Source: RI-231 sp041394905 (GTDB lineage Bacteria > Acidobacteriota > Terriglobia > Bryobacterales > UBA6623). From it: a stretch of 64,000 bases of DNA. The stretch is from NCBI GenBank assembly GCA_041394905.1, contig JAWKHJ010000027.1, forward strand, positions 1 through 64,000, read 5' to 3'. The notes beneath the pieces are model-generated. The model searched no databases. It was not told the DNA's origin and saw nothing but the letters and a program-made list of their open reading frames with translations. Shown one piece after another: positions 28,175 to 37,371 of the stretch; position 1 is the first letter of the stretch, and every line of letters begins with the position of its first letter. The position numbers were made by a program, and so were the translations under genes.

Positions 28175-29339
28175 ATGCAACCCGGCAAAGTCAGTACGCC
28201 ACAATTTTCAGATCTGCTCGCGGCGCTCTATGCCGCGGCCGAAGAGCCCACGTTGTGGCCGCAGTTTCTCGATTTGCTGGCAGATCTTGTGAATGGCTCC
28301 TACGCCATGATCATCGCGGTCGACATGCAGGACGCCGAAGGCTCCGTTGCCAGCCACGGGCGCTGTGATCCAGCTGGAGTCGACCTCTACGGCCGGTATT
28401 GGAAAGAGCATGACATCTGGGTCAAGCGAGGGCCGCGAGCCTATGGAACCGAAGGGAGCATACGGGCCAGCCAATCCCTCGTCCCCGACGCCACCGTGGA
28501 AGCGAGTCCCTTCTACAACGACTTCTTGCGTCAACAAGAGTCATTCCAGAACCTAACCGGCACGATCCGCGCAAACAGGGAGGCTCGCTTCCGTCCTCTC
28601 GATTCACTATCCCAAGCGCGCCGGTCACCGCAGACCGGAAGAGTTCGACCTTCTGCACTTGCTGACGCCTCACCTGCAGCGAGCCTTGGAACTCCATCGC
28701 CGCCTTCGAGGGGGAGCACGAACCGAGGCGGCGCTCCGAGAGGCCGTCAACCGCCTCCCGACTGGCTTCGTGCTGGTTGACGAGGATGCGCGCATCGTGT
28801 GGATGAACGGAGAGGCGGAGCGCATCCTCTCCCGCGACGACGGCCTCTCCGTCCGGAATCGCCGAATCGTCGCGCACGAGCCGGACCAGAAGGCCGAAGT
28901 CACGGCCATGATCGGCGCCGCCGTCGGGACGACGTTGGGCAAAGACCACACGGCGGGAGGCGTAGCGCTCGTTTCGCGTCCGTCTGGCAAGGATGCATAT
29001 CAGCTCAGCACAACGCCGGTCAGCGCCGCCGGCGTTCTCTCGAATGACTACCGCGCCGCCGCCGCCGTGCTGATCGCGGACCCCGACCGCGAAGTTCGCA
29101 CAAGCCAGGAAGCGCTGACCGAGCTGTACGACTTCACCGCCCAAGAATCGCGCGTCGCCACGGCGCTGCTCGAAGGCCAGACGCCGCGCGAGATCGGCGA
29201 GTCGTTGCGCTTGACCGGCAACACCATTCGGACCCACCTCAAGCACGTCTACAGCAAGGCCGACGTGCGTGGCCAAGCGGAGCTGGTTCGCAAGTTGATG
29301 CGCGGGTTAGCGGAAGTCGCCCGTCCACGCAAGAACTGA
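28175..29339 (+). CDS. LuxR-type transcriptional regulator with N-terminal sensor region, one frameshift
   Basis: The restored protein has about 388 residues. The N-terminal region (FSDLLAALYAAAEEPTLWPQFLDLLADLV) and the central PAS-like part (LPTGFVLVDEDARIVWMNGEAERIL) match a common family of LuxR-type regulators. The last 65 residues hold the helix-turn-helix: TAQESRVATALLEGQ, PREIGESLRLTGNTIRTHLKHVYSK. The frame changes by one extra base near 28585, between RANREA and SVLSIHYPKRAG. I chose the ATG at 28175 after AGAAG. The gene stands alone; its target is unknown. The PEP-CTERM gene follows 152 bases later. Confidence 0.8.
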
Positions 29340-29491
29340 CTACTACTTCTTCCTCTCGGCTCACCCATTTGGGTGAAGACGCCGACTTCGCGGAACACTA
29401 CGGTAGAAGCCCAAAAGGCGGTTCGTCGCGGTCTCGAAAGCCCCGTGTGGGCCGCGGAGTGACTGGGTGAGCTAAGCCGAGGAGGAGGGCT

Positions 29492-30277
29492 ATGATTTTG
29501 GGCCCGAAAACTTGTTTCTTGCGGTGTCGCGTCGGGGTGTATCTCTTGCTTGTCGGGTTGAGCATTATGCTCAGCAGACCCGCACAAGCGGGGCCGCTGA
29601 ACGCTGCAGGGTCGAGCTGCGATTCCGTAAGCTCGACGACCGGCCCCGTGTCTTTTGCTTGTGTTGTCGAGTTGGGCATCCAAGATGCGAATACGGCTGG
29701 CTACGCCGACTTCGATTCGATCGGCGTTTTCATCGATTTGAGTGGCCAAGCCAACGCGAGTACGTCCGACATGCTGCAGTTCGTCGGACCAGCCTCGCTC
29801 GAGGGCATGACGCTGCAGGGCGTGGTCTTTTGGACCATCGATGGGACGATTCAGCAGGGGCCGTCGCGCGGAAGACCGGATTTCAACAGGGTTCAGGCGG
29901 GGCTGAGCTTCACCGGGCAGGGTTTGAACAGTTTCGATGCCGTCGGCTCGCCCGTTGGAGACTTTTTGCGGGAGGAGTCTACTCTATTTGAGTTCCAGCT
30001 CGGGGATGTTCTGACAATGAACTTTTCACTGGCCGTCGTGACCGAGGGATTCACGATGGATTTCAACAATACGGGGAGCATCGATTTCTTCAGCCTGCCG
30101 GAAGGCGTATCGATCGTTTCGCAATCGGGAACCGCCTACGCGGTTCAAAACGTCTCCTCCGTGCCCGAGCCCAGTTCCCTCGCCCTCAGCCTTCTGGGGT
30201 TGGCCGGCCTCGTCGTTCTGCGGCGGAGAAGAGCGACGCGTCGAGACGCAGAGCTGTCCGCGGGGTCTCGGCAATGA
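29492..30277 (+). CDS. PEP-CTERM sorting-domain protein
   Basis: The protein has 261 residues. A signal peptide ends near residue 33 (RPAQAG). The body is beta-rich and low in Lys. The C-terminus has the PEP-CTERM signal: VPEPSSLALSLLGLAGL, a hydrophobic helix and RRRRATRR. Such proteins are cleaved and anchored by exosortase in bacteria that make exopolysaccharide. No exosortase gene is in the window. The body has no recognised domain, so its own function is unknown. The start at the ATG follows GGAGGAGGG by five bases. Confidence 0.87.
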   Translation: MILGPKTCFLRCRVGVYLLLVGLSIMLSRPAQAGPLNAAGSSCDSVSSTTGPVSFACVVELGIQDANTAGYADFDSIGVFIDLSGQANASTSDMLQFVGPASLEGMTLQGVVFWTIDGTIQQGPSRGRPDFNRVQAGLSFTGQGLNSFDAVGSPVGDFLREESTLFEFQLGDVLTMNFSLAVVTEGFTMDFNNTGSIDFFSLPEGVSIVSQSGTAYAVQNVSSVPEPSSLALSLLGLAGLVVLRRRRATRRDAELSAGSRQ

Positions 30278-30413
30278 CGATTCGAAGTTTTGATTCTGTG
30301 CGATTCCGTTGGAATTTCAGGCGCGTCGCTGCGGGTTGAGCGCGATCCAACCGGCATAGCTTTGCTGGCGGAGCTCTCCTTGGCTCAAGGAGTACGCTGA
30401 GGCCAAAATCAGC

Positions 30414-30445
30414 AAACGGGAATGGCCTGGAGGCCACTCCCGTTT
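30414..30445. terminator. Hairpin between convergent genes, possible two-way terminator
   Basis: Two 14-base arms (30414-30427 and 30432-30445) pair with a single mismatch around a four-base loop; the ends are AAACGGG and CCCGTTT, so the stem closes on T runs in both directions. It lies between the PEP-CTERM stop and the Fe-S protein stop, as expected for a shared terminator. Confidence 0.6.
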
Positions 30446-30471
30446 CTGTGAAACCCTGTTGGTGCGACGCT

Positions 30472-30798
30472 TTACGCGCTGAACGAGCTGCCGCAACCGC
30501 AGGTGGAGGTCACGTTCGGGTTGTCGAACTTGAACCCTGCGCCTTCCATCGTCTCTACGTAGTCTACGCGGCAGTTGTCGAGGTACAGCAAGCTGGCTTG
30601 GTCGACGAACACGCGCAGGTCGCCCTCGAACTTGTATTCCTTGTCGAGCGGCATTTTCGCGTTCTCAAAAGCCATCGAGTACTGGAAGCCCGAGCAGCCG
30701 CCTCCGACCACGGAGATGCGCAGGCCCTGCGGTTTGGGCTCTTGCTGCGACATGATCTCGTTGACTTTGCTGATAGCGGTTTCGGTGAGCTGAATCAT
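30472..30798 (-). CDS. A-type iron-sulfur cluster carrier (IscA/ErpA/SufA family)
   Basis: The protein has 108 residues with the three conserved cysteines of A-type carriers: Cys35 in GGGCSGFQY and Cys100 and Cys102 in STCGCGSSF. The strand pattern LRISVVGGG and VDYVETMEGAGFKFDNPN is also typical. It accepts and passes on Fe-S clusters in the cytoplasm. The ATG is preceded by AGGAGGGAA (30807-30815). It sits alone, with no isc or suf genes near, so the subtype (ErpA, IscA or SufA) cannot be decided. Confidence 0.93.
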   Translation of the reverse strand: MIQLTETAISKVNEIMSQQEPKPQGLRISVVGGGCSGFQYSMAFENAKMPLDKEYKFEGDLRVFVDQASLLYLDNCRVDYVETMEGAGFKFDNPNVTSTCGCGSSFSA

Positions 30799-30923
30799 CC
30801 GGACGGTTCCCTCCTAGCGTGATCTGACGATCAGTATATAGGATGCGCCAGGGACTGAAAAGATGCAGAGATCGAAGCGGGAACCGGTGCAGCGAATGGC
30901 GAAATTGGGGGCTCGAACGGCGC

Positions 30924-31934
30924 TTAGCAGCTCCAACGCCACAACGCGCCGCCAGCGGTCAGGCCCGCCCCAACGGCCGCCATCAGAACGGTGTCGCCCT
31001 TCTTGAGCCGGCCTGAGGCCAGCGCATCGCGCGTGGCCAGCGGAATCGTGCCGCCGGTGGTGTTGCCGTAGTCCTGGATGTTGATGACCGTCTTCTCGAG
31101 CGGCAGGCCGAGGCGTTCTGCGACGCCGGTGATGATGCGCGCGTTGGCCTGATGCGGGATCAGTAGGTCGAGGTCGTCCACGGTCAGACCGTTGCGCTGC
31201 ATCAGCGTCTGGCAAATCTCCGTCATCTTGCTGACGGCATAGCGGTAGACCTGGCGGCCGTCCTGGTGCACGAAGTGCTGCTTCTGGTCGACGGTCTCGT
31301 GGGTGGCCGGGCGGCGGCTGCCGCCGGCGGGCATGTAGAGAAACTCGCCCCCCGAGCCGTCGATTTCATGCTGGAAGTCGATCAGGCCGAGATCCTCGCC
31401 CTCTTCGCAGGGCTCGAGCAAGAGCGCGCCGGCGCCGTCGCCGAAGAGCACGCAGGTGGCGCGGTCTTCGTAGTTGACGATGCGCGACATGGTGTCGGCG
31501 CCGATGACCAATACACGGTTCTGCGATCCGCTGGCAATGAGCTGGGAAGCCGTCGTCAGGCCATAGAGCAGACCGGAGCAGGCGGCCACTAAATCGAAGC
31601 CCCACGCACCTTTGGCCCCCAGACGATCCTGCACCAAGCAGGCTGTCGACGGGAAGAACATGTCCGGCGTCACCGTGCAGACGATGATCGTTTCGATCTC
31701 CTTGGGATCGAGGCCGCGTTGCGCGAGCGCCACCTTGGCCGCTTCCACCGCCAAGTCGGAGGTCGCCATCGAAGGATCGGCGATGTGGCGCTCTTTGATG
31801 CCCGTACGAGAAGTGATCCACTCGTCGTTGGTCTCGACCATACGCTCGAGGTCGGCGTTGGTCAGAGTGGTGGGCGGCACGAAGCAGCCGACAGAGGTGA
31901 TCTTGGCGCGGCGATTTCCGGGGCAGATTGGCAA
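30924..31934 (-). CDS. fabH: 3-oxoacyl-ACP synthase III
   Basis: The protein has 336 residues and the FabH catalytic triad: Cys119 in VAACSGLLYG, His261 in LIPHQANARI and Asn291 in QDYGNTTGGT. ITSVGCFVPP at the start and DEWITSRTGIKERHI are typical. It condenses acetyl-CoA with malonyl-ACP to start fatty acid synthesis. The frame begins with TTG at 31934; no ATG lies nearby and no clear ribosome binding site is visible, so a few residues at the start are uncertain. The DUF2461 gene ends nearby in the other reading frame on the same strand. Confidence 0.93.
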   Translation of the reverse strand: MPICPGNRRAKITSVGCFVPPTTLTNADLERMVETNDEWITSRTGIKERHIADPSMATSDLAVEAAKVALAQRGLDPKEIETIIVCTVTPDMFFPSTACLVQDRLGAKGAWGFDLVAACSGLLYGLTTASQLIASGSQNRVLVIGADTMSRIVNYEDRATCVLFGDGAGALLLEPCEEGEDLGLIDFQHEIDGSGGEFLYMPAGGSRRPATHETVDQKQHFVHQDGRQVYRYAVSKMTEICQTLMQRNGLTVDDLDLLIPHQANARIITGVAERLGLPLEKTVINIQDYGNTTGGTIPLATRDALASGRLKKGDTVLMAAVGAGLTAGGALWRWSC

Positions 31935-32026
31935 GGAGAAGACTCCGGCGCGGCCGGCGGCTCGACCGGCCTGTACTTGGCAAACCCCCTATTGTACTTC
32001 GGCGCGATCTTTCGGCGCGTCTTGGG

Positions 32027-32704
32027 CTAACCCAGCAACGGTTGGTTGAGGTAGTCGATGAAGGGCGCGAGCGCCTGGAAGCGTCTGCTCAACTCGGGCA
32101 AGAGTTTTGGCGAAAGCGCGAGCTCGGGGTCGAGCATCTCGCTCGCCAGGAACTGCTTTTGCTTGAGCATCTCGATGGCGGGATCGCCCGCGAGGAAGCC
32201 CTTGGGCGGGCGGGAAAGCCTCTCGCCGGTCACGGCGCCGAAGTAGCGTTGGAACGGCTTGGCGGTGACGATCTTCTCGTACCGCTTTGGGTCCGCCGAG
32301 ATCTGGCGTCGAATGGCGAGCAGCTCCGACGAGCCGGGCATGTAGACTCCCCCGCCCACCAGCAATTCCTTGGGCGAGAGGTGGAAGTAGAATCCCGCGG
32401 CGGCGTGCTTGACCAGCGATTTGTGGTTGAACGAAGCCGCCACGTGGGTCTTGTAGGGCGTCTTGTCGTTGCTGAAGCGCGTGTCGCGGTAGATGCGGTA
32501 GATGGCCTTTTTCGGGTCGGTGAGGTAGTGCGGCGCGAAGCTCTCGAAGTCCTCGCCGAGCTCGAGCACGAGCTCGGTCATTGGCGCTTTCACGTACTGC
32601 TCGAAGTCGCCTTTGTGCTCTTGAAACCACTCACGATCATTGTTTTTGGCGAGGTTGCGGAGGAACTGCAGCCCTTGTTTTGGGAAGCCGGAGAAACGCG
32701 CCAT
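32027..32704 (-). CDS. DUF2461 (TIGR02453) family protein
   Basis: The protein has 225 residues, the length of the DUF2461/TIGR02453 family. Conserved parts are FLRNLAKNNDREWFQEHK, YRIYRDTRFSNDKTPYKTH, HLSPKELLVGGGVYMPG and EMLKQKQF. The function of the family is unknown. The gene is intact and starts next to the divergent murB. Confidence 0.88.
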   Translation of the reverse strand: MARFSGFPKQGLQFLRNLAKNNDREWFQEHKGDFEQYVKAPMTELVLELGEDFESFAPHYLTDPKKAIYRIYRDTRFSNDKTPYKTHVAASFNHKSLVKHAAAGFYFHLSPKELLVGGGVYMPGSSELLAIRRQISADPKRYEKIVTAKPFQRYFGAVTGERLSRPPKGFLAGDPAIEMLKQKQFLASEMLDPELALSPKLLPELSRRFQALAPFIDYLNQPLLG

Positions 32705-32745
32705 GGGCCGTATCGTAGCGCGCGGCCGCCCCTTACAATGGGGAC

Positions 32746-33722
32746 TTGATTCAGCAGACTATTCTCTCGGGTGCGCTGAAGACCGTCGACGGTCTGACTG
32801 TGCTCGAGAAGGAATCCTTGGCGCGCGGACGCGCTTCGGCATTGGCGGACCGGCGGAGTTCTTCGTCACCGCCGCCCCGCGGGCGCTCGGGTTAGCGGTG
32901 CGGCTTTGCGAAGAGAACGGCATGCCGTACTGCTTCTTGGGAGAAGGTTCGAACCTGCTCGTCTCGGACGATGGCTACCGCGGGGTCGTCCTGCGCTGCA
33001 AGGGCCGGCGAATCCGGCTCAATGACGACTTGGTGGAAGCCGAGGCGGGCGCTCCACTGCAGGCGCTGGTCGACTTCACCATCGTGCAGGGCATGAAGGG
33101 GTTGCATACGCTCGAACGCGTCCCGGGCTCGGTCGGCGGTGCGATTTACGGCAATGCCGGGGCCTACGGGAATTCGATGGATCAGGCCATCGTGGGCGTG
33201 CGCTACCTGGAAGACGGCATCGTGCGTCAGGCCAGCAAGGCGGATTGTGAGTTTCGCTATCGCGAGAGCGTGTTCAAGCGGCACAAGAACCGCTGCATTC
33301 TCTCCTGCACGGTGCGCCTGCCCGAGGGCGTGGGCGCGATGCTGCAGAAAGAAGCGGTCGAGATCCGGCGCATCGCGACGAGAAGTTCCTCCGACCGCGC
33401 GCTGCGCGGGCAGCATCTTCAAGAATCTCTACTTGGCGGACTTGCCCAGTGAGGCCGCCAAGCTCGTGCCGCCGACGGCTGTGCGCGAGGGCAAGGTCGC
33501 CTCGGCCTTCTTCCTCGAAAAGGTCGGCGCAAAGGGCATGCAGCGGGCGGAATCAGGATCGCCGACTATCACGCGAATTTGATTTACAACGAGGACTGGG
33601 GCTCGGCTGCGGACGTGTATTGGCTGATCCAGGAGCTCAAGCGGCGCGTGCGCAGCGAGTTCGGATTCGAGCTCGAGGAAGAAGTCCAATACCTGGGCGA
33701 TTTCCCCGACTTCTCGGCCTAG
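32746..33722 (+). CDS. murB: UDP-N-acetylenolpyruvoylglucosamine reductase, four frameshifts
   Basis: The restored protein has about 326 residues. It has an FAD-binding domain (TRFGIGGPAEFFV, FLGEGSNLLVSDDGYRGVVL, RVPGSVGGAIYGNAGAYG) and a substrate domain (FRYRESVFK, AGSIFKNLYLADLP, AFFLEKVGAKGMQRG, then ADYHANLIYNE and a C-terminal WLIQELKRRVRSEFGFELEEE). MurB reduces enolpyruvyl-UDP-GlcNAc with NADPH in peptidoglycan synthesis. The frame changes at 32827-32828 (GG for GGG), twice near 33375-33389 (including CC for CCC), and at 33545-33547 (GGG for GGGG). Since the enzyme is essential in most bacteria, these are almost certainly sequence errors. The TTG at 32746 is the likely start. Confidence 0.85.
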
Positions 33723-33776
33723 CGGGTTGCACAACACCGGCCATTCACGCTTCACTTGTTCACGGTTAGCGCGCAA

Positions 33777-35190
33777 ATGGCAAAGCTTCTCGGCATCACC
33801 GTTCTCCCGGAATACATTCAAAGCGAAGGCGTAGGGGGCGTTCTCGACAACCTGCAGCGCATGGGCGCGAACGCGGTCGCAACCTCCTTACTTGATGGAA
33901 GAGGCCGACAAGCAGACTGGCCAGGCGCGAGCCTCCGGCCGACGCGATGCGCTGGAGCGGTCCGGCTGCTCGACCGGCCGCTGTTTGGCAAGCGCGAGGT
34001 CTGGGTTCGCACCGCGCCCAGCTTCACGCCCGACAAGGCCCTGTATAAGGGCCTGCGCTATCAGCCTTCCGAGCCCACCGAGCTGACGCGTAAGGAAGGC
34101 CACATCCTGCACGACTTCATCGCGGAGGCGCACAAGCGCGGCGTGAAGGTGTACTTTCAGGTGCAGGCGGCGATCCCGCCGGGCTACCGTGTGCAGTTCG
34201 GCGGCCCCGTGGAGGCCGACCGCGCGCGGCTGCCGAACGGCCAAATCCCCGAGAAACGCCTGGACAAGAACGGCAGCTGGCCGCGCCGGAGATCCTCGAT
34301 TACGAACACGCCCTGATCCGCGACATGGTGCGGCACTACCCGGACCTCGACGGGCTACGCTTCGATTGGCCGGAGTATCCGCCGTATTTCTTGGATTCGG
34401 TGTTTTTGGACTTTTCTGACCATGCGCGACGGGCCGCCCATCGCATGGGTTATGACTTCGAGGCGATGCAGCGCGATGTGGGCGGACTCTACGACAAGCT
34501 GCACGGCGGCCTGACGGACGCCGACCTGCGGCCGTGGGTCGAGGACGGAGATCAAGGCCGCTATCACCTGCTGCGGTTGATGTCCGACAACCCCGGCGTC
34601 GGCGACTGGCTGCGCTTCAAGGCCGAGCTGGTCGAGGAGATGCTGGCCGGCTTCCGGCGCGTGATGAATGAGGAGGGCGCCTCCGCGATGGAGATGCTTC
34701 CCAATGCCTTCCCTCCCCCCTGGACGATCCCCTCGGGGATGGATTTTCGGCGCGTGGCGCGCTTCTCGTCGGCGATCAGCTGCAAGCTCTACACCATGCA
34801 CTGGCCGATGATGCTGCGTTTCTACGGCGACCAGATCGCGGCGGCGAATCCAGGGCTCGACAACCGCCTGCTGACGAAGTTCCTGGTGCGCGCGCTCGAC
34901 ATCGCCGACGACACGGGCTTCGATCGGCTGGAAGACTACTCCTACCCCGACCCGACACGCCGCACCCGGTGGGCGACGAGGCGATGGCGCGCAAGATCCG
35001 CGAAGCCCAAGCCGACGCGGGCGAGACGCCGGTCTACGTGCTCGCCCACGGCTACGGACCGTTGGCGGACTTCCGGCGCTGTCTCGAGGTCGCCAAGCGC
35101 GCCGGCAAGTACGGCTACTGGGTCAACCGCTACGCCTACCTGCACGACGACAAGCTGGAGGCGATCCGGAGGTCGGGGTCTGAGGAGCGG
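33777..35190 (+). CDS. Glycosidase-like TIM-barrel protein, several frameshifts
   Basis: The restored protein has about 470 residues: KLLGITVLPEYIQSEGVGG, GANAVATSPYLMEEAD, REVWVRTAPSFTPDKALY, ILHDFIAEAHKRGVKVYFQV, LIRDMVRHYPDLDGLRFDWP, EYPPYFLDSVFLDFS, then VYVLAHGYGPLADF and YGYWVNRYAYLH. The strand that ends DGLRFDWPEYP resembles the catalytic strand of glycosidase-like families of the hypothetical glycosyl hydrolase type (GHL10/DUF187-like). The frame changes near 33886, 33935, 34275 and 34960. No signal peptide is visible. The 3' end is uncertain: conserved sequence ends near 35175 and no in-frame stop is clear. Substrate unknown. Confidence 0.55.
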
Positions 35191-35648
35191 CTCTGCCTGG
35201 CGAATTCGCCGGCTGGACGGCGTTTGTCAGAGCGTGTGAGGCCAGCTCCGCCGCAATTCCTGCCGCAAACTTATCATGTACCAATGCCAGCGGCTGGTCA
35301 CGCTAGCTGAGAAACCCGGCCGTCGCGCACCACCAGCTGCTGTTCTTGATTTGCGCTGAAGCTATTGAACCGCAAACAACTCTGAAAGGCCGTGAGGCGT
35401 TTTTCTCTTTTGTCGCCCAACAGCCAGGTCATCGCGCTTTCGGTATGGCGAACATTTAATGTCTTTGAGCGCTGGTCGTTTCTTACGACGTGGGCGACGT
35501 AGCCCACGAAGGATCTATGCTTTTAACCCGGTCTGGTCCGTTTGGACGCTGACTTCACGCAGTTCAAAGCGTCTGTCGATCGACGACTTAAACGGAGTAG
35601 TTGAGGCTCCGTCGCGGCGGCCTGCAGTAGTCCGCTCTCAGTCGAGCC
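35191..35648. other. Gene-poor, more AT-rich stretch before the DNA methyltransferase
   Basis: These 458 bases hold no gene I can support. Short open frames (for example minus 35298-35507) have no recognisable features. Base composition is clearly less GC-rich than the neighbours, especially at 35330-35470. Confidence 0.4.
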
Positions 35649-36709
35649 ATGACCCGAACCGTGCTGATTTTCGCCGGCTGGTCTGGTTCGCTCGCTCGAG
35701 CTGCAGGCGCTGCGCGTGGGCGAACGACGTCTCGGAGAAGAAGGCGGCGGTCTACCGCGCGAACTTCGGACAACGGAGCCTCCGTTTGGGCGATGTGGCG
35801 CGGGTCGAAGCCGACGAGCTGCCGCACGCGCAGCTTGCCTGGGCGTCGTTTCCTTGCCAGACCTCTCGCTCGCGGGCTGGCGGCGGGCATCTCCGCGCGC
35901 GCAGCGGCACGTTTTGGCAATTCTGGCGGCTGATGCGGGAAATGGGCGCGCGGCGTCCGCCGCTGATCGTGCTCGAGAACGTGGTCGGGCTGCTCCACGG
36001 CGACAACTTCGGCGGACTATGCGAGGCGCTCGCGGATCTCGATCTGCGCTTCGGAGCGATGGTGATCGACGCGAAATGGTTCGTGCCGCAGTCGCGTCCG
36101 CGGGTGTTCGTGGTGGCGACGGACGTCTCGGTCGACGTTACGCCGTGGAGTGGGCCGGAAGAGGTGGGAACGGCCGTGCGGCAAGCCTTCGACAGCCTTG
36201 CCTGCGCCGCTTCGAGAGCGCTGGGTGTGGTGGCGGATGGAGCCTCCGGCAGCGAAGGTTCCGGCGATCCGGTCGCTGATCGAGACAAACGGGGCCGCGC
36301 CGGAGTGGTTTGACCCGGTCGAGGTGGAGCGCCTTTGCGGCATGATGACACCGGCCAATCGAGAGAAGCTCGAGCGGGCGCTCGCGAGTCCGGAGCGGTC
36401 GGTGGGGTTTCTTATCGCCGCACGCGCGAGGGCAAGCAGCGCGCGGAGGTGCGGTTCGACGGCCTTGCCGGATGCTTGCGCACGCCCGAGGGGGGCTCAA
36501 GCCGGCAGACGGTGGTCGTTGTGGAGGACGGCGAGGTGCGCATGCGGCTGCTTTCGGCGCGCGAGGCGGCGCGGCTGATGGGCGCGCCGGATTCGTTTGA
36601 GCTGCCGGAGCGTTACAACGACGCCTACCGCGCGATGGGAGACGGCGTGGCTGTGCCGGCGGTGCGCTGGTTGAGCGAAGAGTTATTGTTGCCGCTAGTG
36701 GGGATCTAG
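35649..36709 (+). CDS. DNA cytosine-C5 methyltransferase, several frameshifts
   Basis: The restored protein has about 353 residues. Motif IV (ASFPCQDLSLAG, with the catalytic Cys), motif VI (PLIVLENVVGLLHG), motif VIII (QSRPRVFVVAT) and motifs IX-X (AREAARLMGAPDSFELP, YRAMGDGVAVPAVRWL) are clear, and a target-recognition region with FDPVEVERLCGMMTP and RAEVRFDGLAGCLRT lies between. The SAM-binding motif I (F-x-G-x-G) is not readable; that part reads FRRLVWFARSSCRRCAWANDVS. At least four shifts are needed, near 35850, 35885, 36200 and 36410. The start is uncertain. No restriction endonuclease gene is adjacent. Its stop overlaps that of the convergent phosphoribosyltransferase gene by four bases. 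Confidence 0.75.
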
Positions 36710-37371
36710 TCGAACCGCCGCTTGCGGACGTGCTCGCGCGCCGCGGCGGCGGTGGCCTGGTCGATGCGGCCGCTCGCTTCGTAGTAGTCGATCACTTCGC
36801 CGACGCGGTAGAGGCTGTAGACTGGGCAACCCTCCGCCTCGACGATCTCGTCCCCGCCCTGCTCGCGGTCGACTACCACCAGCACGCGCGCTACCTGCAA
36901 ACCTTCCGCTGCAAGAGTCGCGATCGACCACTGCTTGGTGCGTCCCGAGGCCATCACGTCGTCGATCAAGGTGATTTCGCGCGCCGGGTCGATCTGGCCC
37001 ATATAGGAGCTCGAGCCAGAGCGGCCGCCGGGGTAGTTGGCCGGCTTCTTGCGCAGTTGGCCGTAGGCGATCGGACGTTCGGTCTGGTGCGAAGCGAGCG
37101 CGGTGGCGAGCGCGATGGGCGTGGCGGTGTCGGGGATGCCGATGACCTGTTGCGGGCGTCCGGCTTCGGCCAGCTCGCCGATCCGGCGGCTGAGCGCCAG
37201 ACCGAGCGCGCTCAAGGTCTCGAGGTGTTCGTAAAGCTTGTGGCGCAGGTCGATGAAGATGGGCGTATGCAGCGCGTATTCCTCGCGCACGCGGTCGCCG
37301 AACAGGATGAGGCCTTCCTCCCAGAACGCGTCCAGGAGCGCGTCGCGCTGTGGCGGGGCTTGCGCGGTCAT
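36706..37371 (-). CDS. pyrE: Orotate phosphoribosyltransferase-like protein
   Basis: The protein has 221 residues. The PRPP-binding motif is ITLIDDVMASGRTKQWSI and the flexible-loop lysines lie in YGQLRKKPANYPGG. GIPDTATPIALATALA and the C-terminal part with VVVDREQGGDEIVEAEG fit orotate phosphoribosyltransferase, which makes OMP from orotate and PRPP. The gene overlaps the flavin oxidoreductase upstream by an ATGA, so they are translated together. Other phosphoribosyltransferases share the motif; the exact substrate is inferred. Confidence 0.85.
   Translation of the reverse strand: MTAQAPPQRDALLDAFWEEGLILFGDRVREEYALHTPIFIDLRHKLYEHLETLSALGLALSRRIGELAEAGRPQQVIGIPDTATPIALATALASHQTERPIAYGQLRKKPANYPGGRSGSSSYMGQIDPAREITLIDDVMASGRTKQWSIATLAAEGLQVARVLVVVDREQGGDEIVEAEGCPVYSLYRVGEVIDYYEASGRIDQATAAAAREHVRKRRFD

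Noticed and set aside
35649..36709. Restriction-modification system
   Set aside because: Only a methyltransferase is seen; both neighbours are metabolic or glycosidase-like genes.
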